DNA from: Acorus gramineus
Taxonomy: Eukaryota; Streptophyta; Magnoliopsida; Acorales; Acoraceae
Length of the DNA: 64,000 nucleotides
Assembly (NCBI GenBank): GCA_030737835.1
Contig: CM060855.1
Span: 20,234,162 to 20,298,161, forward strand
Reading direction: 5' to 3'
Shown here: positions 59,538-64,000 of the stretch, piece by piece
How positions within the stretch are numbered: the stretch's first letter is position 1
How the letters are laid out: each line of letters opens with the position of its first letter
The notes under the pieces: model-generated
The model's input: the letters and a program-made list of their open reading frames with translations, nothing else
Database searches by the model: none
What the model was told of the DNA's origin: nothing
Translations under genes and position numbers: made by a program

Positions 59538-61196
59538 AGACAAAAGACAACAGAGGAAGCATGATTCAGTGAAGACAAATATTTATAGAACTGCAGAAAC
59601 CACACTTATGGAAACCATTCTTATGGGGCCACATAAACATTAGACTATATTTCCATGAAACAAAAACAAAACATGGAAACAAAACACATCATTGATAGCT
59701 AAAGTGAAAAAAAATAAAAAACCTCTTTACACAGATCTTGCAGAAGTAGATCCACACCATCAGAAAAATATATATATTAAATAACAGACACCACAAATAT
59801 GAGTGATTGCTAACTTCAATATCGCCGACCTTCGGTAGTAGAGAGGAGGATCCTGCTTGACTTCTTTCCTTTCTTCCCGAATCCCTCTACACGTGGGACC
59901 TCCGGGCCACCTGAGGCTTATGCTGCGGTGGATACGATGTTAGCTAATGACAACGTTGGCATATTTCGATGGTCTGCAACACAAAGTTATTTATCGATGA
60001 GTCAAAGGTGGTGTCCACTGATTTTATTAAATTGATAGCATGAACCAAAAGAATATGGAGAAATGAAGAAGAGAGACCGAGACAAGGAATAATGGTTCAT
60101 AAAGAATAGACCACTCAGACACTACATTCTTAGGATATTACTCTACTAAGCATCTGTCAGTGACAACGATTTGTTTTTTCAAGCTTCAGAATATAAGAAA
60201 AGAAAATGTTAGGAATAACTTTTCAGTTCAGATTGCAACAAGTTTTGAATTTTTTAAGGAATATGCTTTCATTATAAGAAATGAAGTATGCACTAAAATG
60301 AATCATATAATAAAGTGTGTACCTGCAAAAAAAATAATTTGGGTTCAATTACACATAAGGTCAGTGAAGCACGCAGGCTACAAAACGTGTTGCAAAAAAG
60401 AGTAAGAAAAGGGGAAATGTGTAATGCATGGGGCAAACACCGATCCCCTATCTATTTGTTCCTCTAAATCATTAAATTGCAGAAACAGAGAATTGGCATG
60501 GGGAAGGAGCATGTGTGTATTGGAGAGGTCTATAGTGAAATTCTAGCACAAGAGGATCTAAACAAACATAAGCTCACTGTGGTTAATGATTAAGTAGAAT
60601 ATATTAGAGGTCACTGAAATATATTGGGAGATGGGCCAAGAGGAGGATTCTCGGTCTCTTGAGCCCAGATTTCCAGTTCAAAAGTCATTCTTAAGGGGTT
60701 AGATAAATAACTGATGAGAAATTTATCAAATTTCATTTAGGATTGAAAATAAATCTTGAACATAAATGCAGAACCAATTGGCCTACAAAAATAAGAGATA
60801 GCCAACTCAATTTGGAGGATAACATGCATCAAATTTTGACAGAATGAGTTCAAAGAAAACAAAATCTTGTGTTTTTTAAATGCTAGTCAGAGTGAATCAA
60901 AAGAACCTAGCATGAATAAAACAAATGCGACTACTATGCCCCCATACAATATTTGGATCTTTTTAACATTAATTAGGAGAATCTTAATAGCAATTAGAGA
61001 GGAACAAATTTTGGATCTTAAACAGAATAAACCCAAAATACAATGAAATAAAAGGCTTAAAAAATAGACAAGCCCCAGAGAAACATCAAAACTACATGTT
61101 GATATTTTCTTTTTGATTCCTTAATCTGTTCACTGAAGTCCAAACTAGTTTCATCAACCAGTTTACGGACCTAAGAAGATCGACAAAAAAAAAAAA
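59538..61196. other. Core of the inner element downstream of the ubiquitin-like gene
   Basis: Mostly AT-rich. On the minus strand about 59960-59820 an acceptor-like TGTTGCAG is followed by coding-like sequence (RWPGGPTCRGIREERKEVKQ in one frame) that I cannot assign; it may be another captured exon. Nothing else recognised. Confidence 0.35.
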
Positions 61197-62338
61197 AACA
61201 ATCTTATTTTGAATTTTGATTGGACATTGGTGTTTTAATAAGTCAAGGAGTTTTATCTATACATGATCAAAAGACATGATGAAATTCAAAACATTTACAC
61301 AAGCATGAATGCATACCTTAATCATCCCAGCTTTCTTATCAAGTTCACATTTGACTTTACTACTTCCTTTTGTAATCTCCACAACCTATTATCAAATAAA
61401 AACAAAACATGATTCAGATAGACTTGTTTACAAATATAATAAAATGAAAAAAAATGAGTCAACCTCACACTCTTCTTCTTTACACAATTGACAATCATAG
61501 GTGCTCCAGGATCTGCATATAATGTCAAAAGAAAAATCATATTCATTTCAGATGTAACATCAAAAGTAATCCAATGTGTGTATTATGCACTTACTCCTAT
61601 TTCCAAATCATGTCAGGGGTGTGCTGCTACAAATCTCCTCGTCCACCACCGGCTTCATCTATCAATTTTTTTTTTGGGGGGGCTCCAAATGTCTTCCTCA
61701 ATAAACATCTACAAAGTAAAACAAATATGAAAAAAAACCCCATGACTATAAAAAAATCAGATAAAAACCTATATTTCAAAATAAATCTGAAAAAGAAAAC
61801 CCCATGACTGAAAAAAAAACAAATAAAAACTTAGACTTCAAAATAAATCCGAAAAGAAAACCCTAAATCCAAAAAAAAATCAGATAAAAACCTCGATTGG
61901 GTGGGGGTGGCCGGTGGTCGTCAAGCACGGGGAGGGTGGCGGTGGCCGAGCGTCGACGAGCACGAGGAGGGGTGGGGTGTCTGAGCGTCGACGAGCACGG
62001 GGAGGGGTGGGGGTGGCCGAGCGGATGAGGCCGCAATAGGTGGTGCTCCCCCTTTTTTTCTCTGTTGAATCGAAGAGGAGAAGAGGAGAAGAGAAGAATG
62101 AGAGGAGAGAGAGGGCCTTTTTTTCTCTGTTTAGTCGAAGAGGAGAAGAGAAGAATGAGAGGAGAGAGAGGGGAGAGGGAGACTTGGGGGTAGTCATTCG
62201 AGGCAACCGGTTTCATCCGGTTTGCTTTTTTTTTTTTTTTTAAACCACCATCAGCCGTCCGATCGCGAGATCAACGATCGGACGGCTGAGAACACCGGGC
62301 GCACGATGGGGTGCACGGTCGCACGACCGCACCCCATC
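61197..62338 (-). repeat. Right terminal inverted repeat of the inner element
   Basis: Inverted copy of 56024-57172, same hairpins, C-rich units and pyrophosphatase exons. Differences by eye are few: small indels in homopolymers and in the CT-rich part. Confidence 0.88.
61317..61656 (-). pseudogene. Captured soluble inorganic pyrophosphatase fragment (right TIR)
   Basis: Mirror of the left fragment: exons at 61656-61595, 61512-61484 and 61385-61317 (minus strand), same splice sites and the same TGA in place of the family Trp. The shared stop shows the damage predates, or was copied with, the TIR duplication. Confidence 0.85.
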
Positions 62339-62345
62339 ACTTCCC

Positions 62346-63153
62346 TATATATATATATATATATATATATGACAATTAGCAATTAAATATGAATCGGATA
62401 ACATTAATCAATTCCATAGAGAAATAAAATGTCAAACTTCAGATTGTGCTTGAAAACAAATTCAAGATACACGTGTATCTGGAATTTAATTTGATAGAGA
62501 AATAAAAACAAACAAAAAGGTATGGGATGAATCGAATGAGTAATAAAAAAATCAGATCGAATATGAATTATTCAGATCGAAATAAATCTAACCTGATTGG
62601 ATCTCCATTGTTTCACCACAATCAGGTCGCGAACAAAAAAAAAAATTGAACCGTGCAATTCTAATATCCTCTACAGATCCAACTGAAAAAAAATTTGATT
62701 TCGATGTTTGTTTTCACTTCCACCATTGAATCTAGATCTAAAATAATATAAATCGTGATTTTTTTAGGGTTCGAAAGGCCTAACCTGGATGTTTGCACCG
62801 CCATTAAATCGCACAAAAAAAAAGAAAAACGTTGAAATCCTCTCTTTCAACATTGAAATTAAAATCGACTATCAAATCTGAATGAAAAATGAAAATTGAT
62901 GTTTGTTTTCTTTGCAGCATATCAATTTTTATAAAACTCTGTGATTTTTTATTTTTTTTTATTTTGATCGTGCAATTGAAGTATCTTCATACACCGAAAA
63001 TTCTCACCCAAATCGTAACTAACTCGGTATTAATTGGACGGTTATTGAAAAAATGGGGAGATTAGTTAGGGGGGGTAATATAGGTATTTCAAGATTGCCA
63101 CCTCATGGGGCTTAGGTTGGGGTCTATTAGTTGGGGCCCAAAAATCATTATTG
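62346..63153. other. Right arm of the outer Mutator-like element
   Basis: AT-rich. It holds the rest of the split 199 bp unit, a GTATCT palindrome (AAGATACACGTGTATCT at about 62464), and T-rich GTGCGATTTAATGG-type sequence on the minus strand that parallels the left arm. No gene. Confidence 0.5.
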
Positions 63154-63162
63154 ATAAATTTT

Positions 63163-63400
63163 ATATAAAACTGGTGGTGCATCTATGCCATCCTATGCCT
63201 CACCAACTATGGGAGTCACACGAGAAATTTTGAACCTTTGCTTTTGGGGAAGTTGTGACCCCATCCTTTTCTTCGAAACAGAGGCAGAGCTTGGAACGTG
63301 GCGAGCTCTCTGGCCACATCCTTTCTCAATTTAAGAGAATTGGAATGCGCATCCTTTTCCTTCTAAGAACGCGCAGTAGTTCCAACAGCTACGAGAAGAT
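63163..63400. other. Spacer between the Mutator-like element and the Transposase_28 pseudogene
   Basis: No feature recognised. It is probably 3-prime untranslated or intronic sequence of the pseudogene to the right, whose continuity was broken by the element. Confidence 0.3.
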
Positions 63401-64000
63401 CATTAGTTCATGATGCGGAAAGACGGAGGATGCTTTGGTAATCCTGTTCTATGAGCTCTCGGGCTCAAGCAATCTGGTCGAGTTTCACCTTTGACAGGTC
63501 TAGAGGAACTCGTTCAAATTTGTCTGAAAAAGGGATGAAACTCGATAAACAAATTAAAGAAAGTGGAAAGGAAGAAAAATGACCTTTCGATAATTACCGA
63601 GACTTAGTGGTCAAAAGGCGACCGACACCCTAGGTCCAACATGAAGGCTGGGGGTCGAGAATTTCCAAGCACCGGTTAGCAACACCAGGTTCACTTCTCT
63701 CCACCCACTGTCAGAGGAGGGGAGACCATTTACGAAGGTGATCATGCCTTCCGTGGCCCGCAAGTAGAAGGCACTCCCAAATTTCCTCAAGTTGTAAAAC
63801 CCTGAGGTTGAGGTGCTGTGAGCGGTTGATGGCAACAAAGCACATCAAGATCCTCAGCAGGTTTGGAGAACACTGTGATGGGTGAAGCTTAAACTGACAA
63901 ATGAAGTCCCTCACTAGCAAAGGGAGGGGAAAAGAAACAGAGCTTCTCAGCATCTGAGAATGATACACATATAGCTTCCCAGGACCATAATCTTTTGCAT
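63400..64000 (-). pseudogene. Transposase_28-like domain fragment, right edge
   Basis: Minus strand. 63968-63830 gives FPLPLLVRDFICQFKLHPSQ, PNLLRILMCFVAINRSQHLN, LRVLQ; a frameshift near 63800 then leads to FYNLRKFGSAFYLRATEGMI, TFVNGLPSSDSGWREVNLVL. These match, block by block, the domain at 22336-22976. A less conserved tail (63570-63400) has at least two stops. The N-terminus is outside the window. It is a decayed extra frame of a Tat-like gypsy element. Confidence 0.65.

Larger units (their letters stand above)
56003..62345. mobile_element. Long-TIR transposon carrying captured gene sequence (Pack-type), inner element
   Basis: Inverted repeats of about 1.15 kb (56024-57172 and 61197-62338), nearly identical, start with GATGGGGTGCGGTCGTGCGA. 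It sits inside a (TA)n tract, so a 9 bp duplication made of TA cannot be told apart from the host. No transposase. The TIRs hold inorganic pyrophosphatase exons; the core holds a ubiquitin-like repeat gene. A Mutator-like (Pack-MULE-like) origin is likely but not proven. Confidence 0.85.
53726..63153. mobile_element. Mutator-like element (non-autonomous), outer element
   Basis: Perfect 9 bp duplication ATAAATTTT (53717-53725, 63154-63162). Ends are CAGTGCTGCTACCCGGGCCC on the left and, inverted, CAATAATGATTTTTGGGCCC on the right. Similarity continues inward with AAGCCCCAT...AGGTGGCA on both sides. Removing the nested element leaves about 3.1 kb without transposase. The 9 bp duplication points to the Mutator superfamily. 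Confidence 0.85.

Overview
This is nuclear DNA from a flowering plant with a large, repeat-dense genome. The evidence is Tat-like and other Ty3/gypsy and Ty1/copia retrotransposon coding fragments, plant mobile domain (PMD) and Transposase_28 reading frames, plant-type initiator-tRNA-Met primer binding sites, Mutator-like and hAT-like DNA elements, and captured plant gene exons. I see no intact single-copy cellular gene, no rRNA or tRNA gene and no CRISPR array. The species cannot be named from this sequence.

Layout. 1-24.6 kb is an old substrate of Tat-like gypsy material: two antisense PMD pseudogenes (1-2030 with a possible 5-prime part at 9231-9965; 11906-13480), a Tat-like LTR (about 10794-11905), a decayed integrase (13787-16918) and antisense Transposase_28-type frames (17441-17797, 22336-22976). 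It is cut by LTR insertions at 2459-8719 (itself cut at 5223-7789) and 14619-16878, and by small inverted-repeat elements. 24.6-35.4 kb is the 5-prime end of a copia element, whose gag is split by an 8.2 kb two-LTR gypsy element (25256-33482, TSD CTTAT). That element has an intact gag frame but only scraps of pol. 35.4-41.6 kb and 46.4-53.6 kb are two solo LTRs (family II), each holding a nested solo LTR of family I. Between them lie old AT-rich DNA and a 541 bp hAT-like element (42879-43419). 53.7-63.15 kb is a Mutator-like element with a perfect 9 bp duplication. Nested inside is a second long-TIR element (about 56003-62345) whose 1.15 kb TIRs each carry exons of a soluble inorganic pyrophosphatase and whose core carries a ubiquitin-like tandem-repeat gene. 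The window ends in another antisense Transposase_28 pseudogene.

Two related LTR families dominate. Family I starts TGTTATATATGTGTCAC and family II starts TGTTATGCCTGTGTCA in element orientation; both end near CGTGACA. In both, the LTR contains a sequence with good GT-AG intron borders at an equivalent place. In family I this intron is extremely GC-rich, and one solo LTR (14619-16878) lacks it almost exactly, as expected if a spliced RNA had been reverse transcribed. Exact 5 bp duplications around most LTRs give a clear nesting order.
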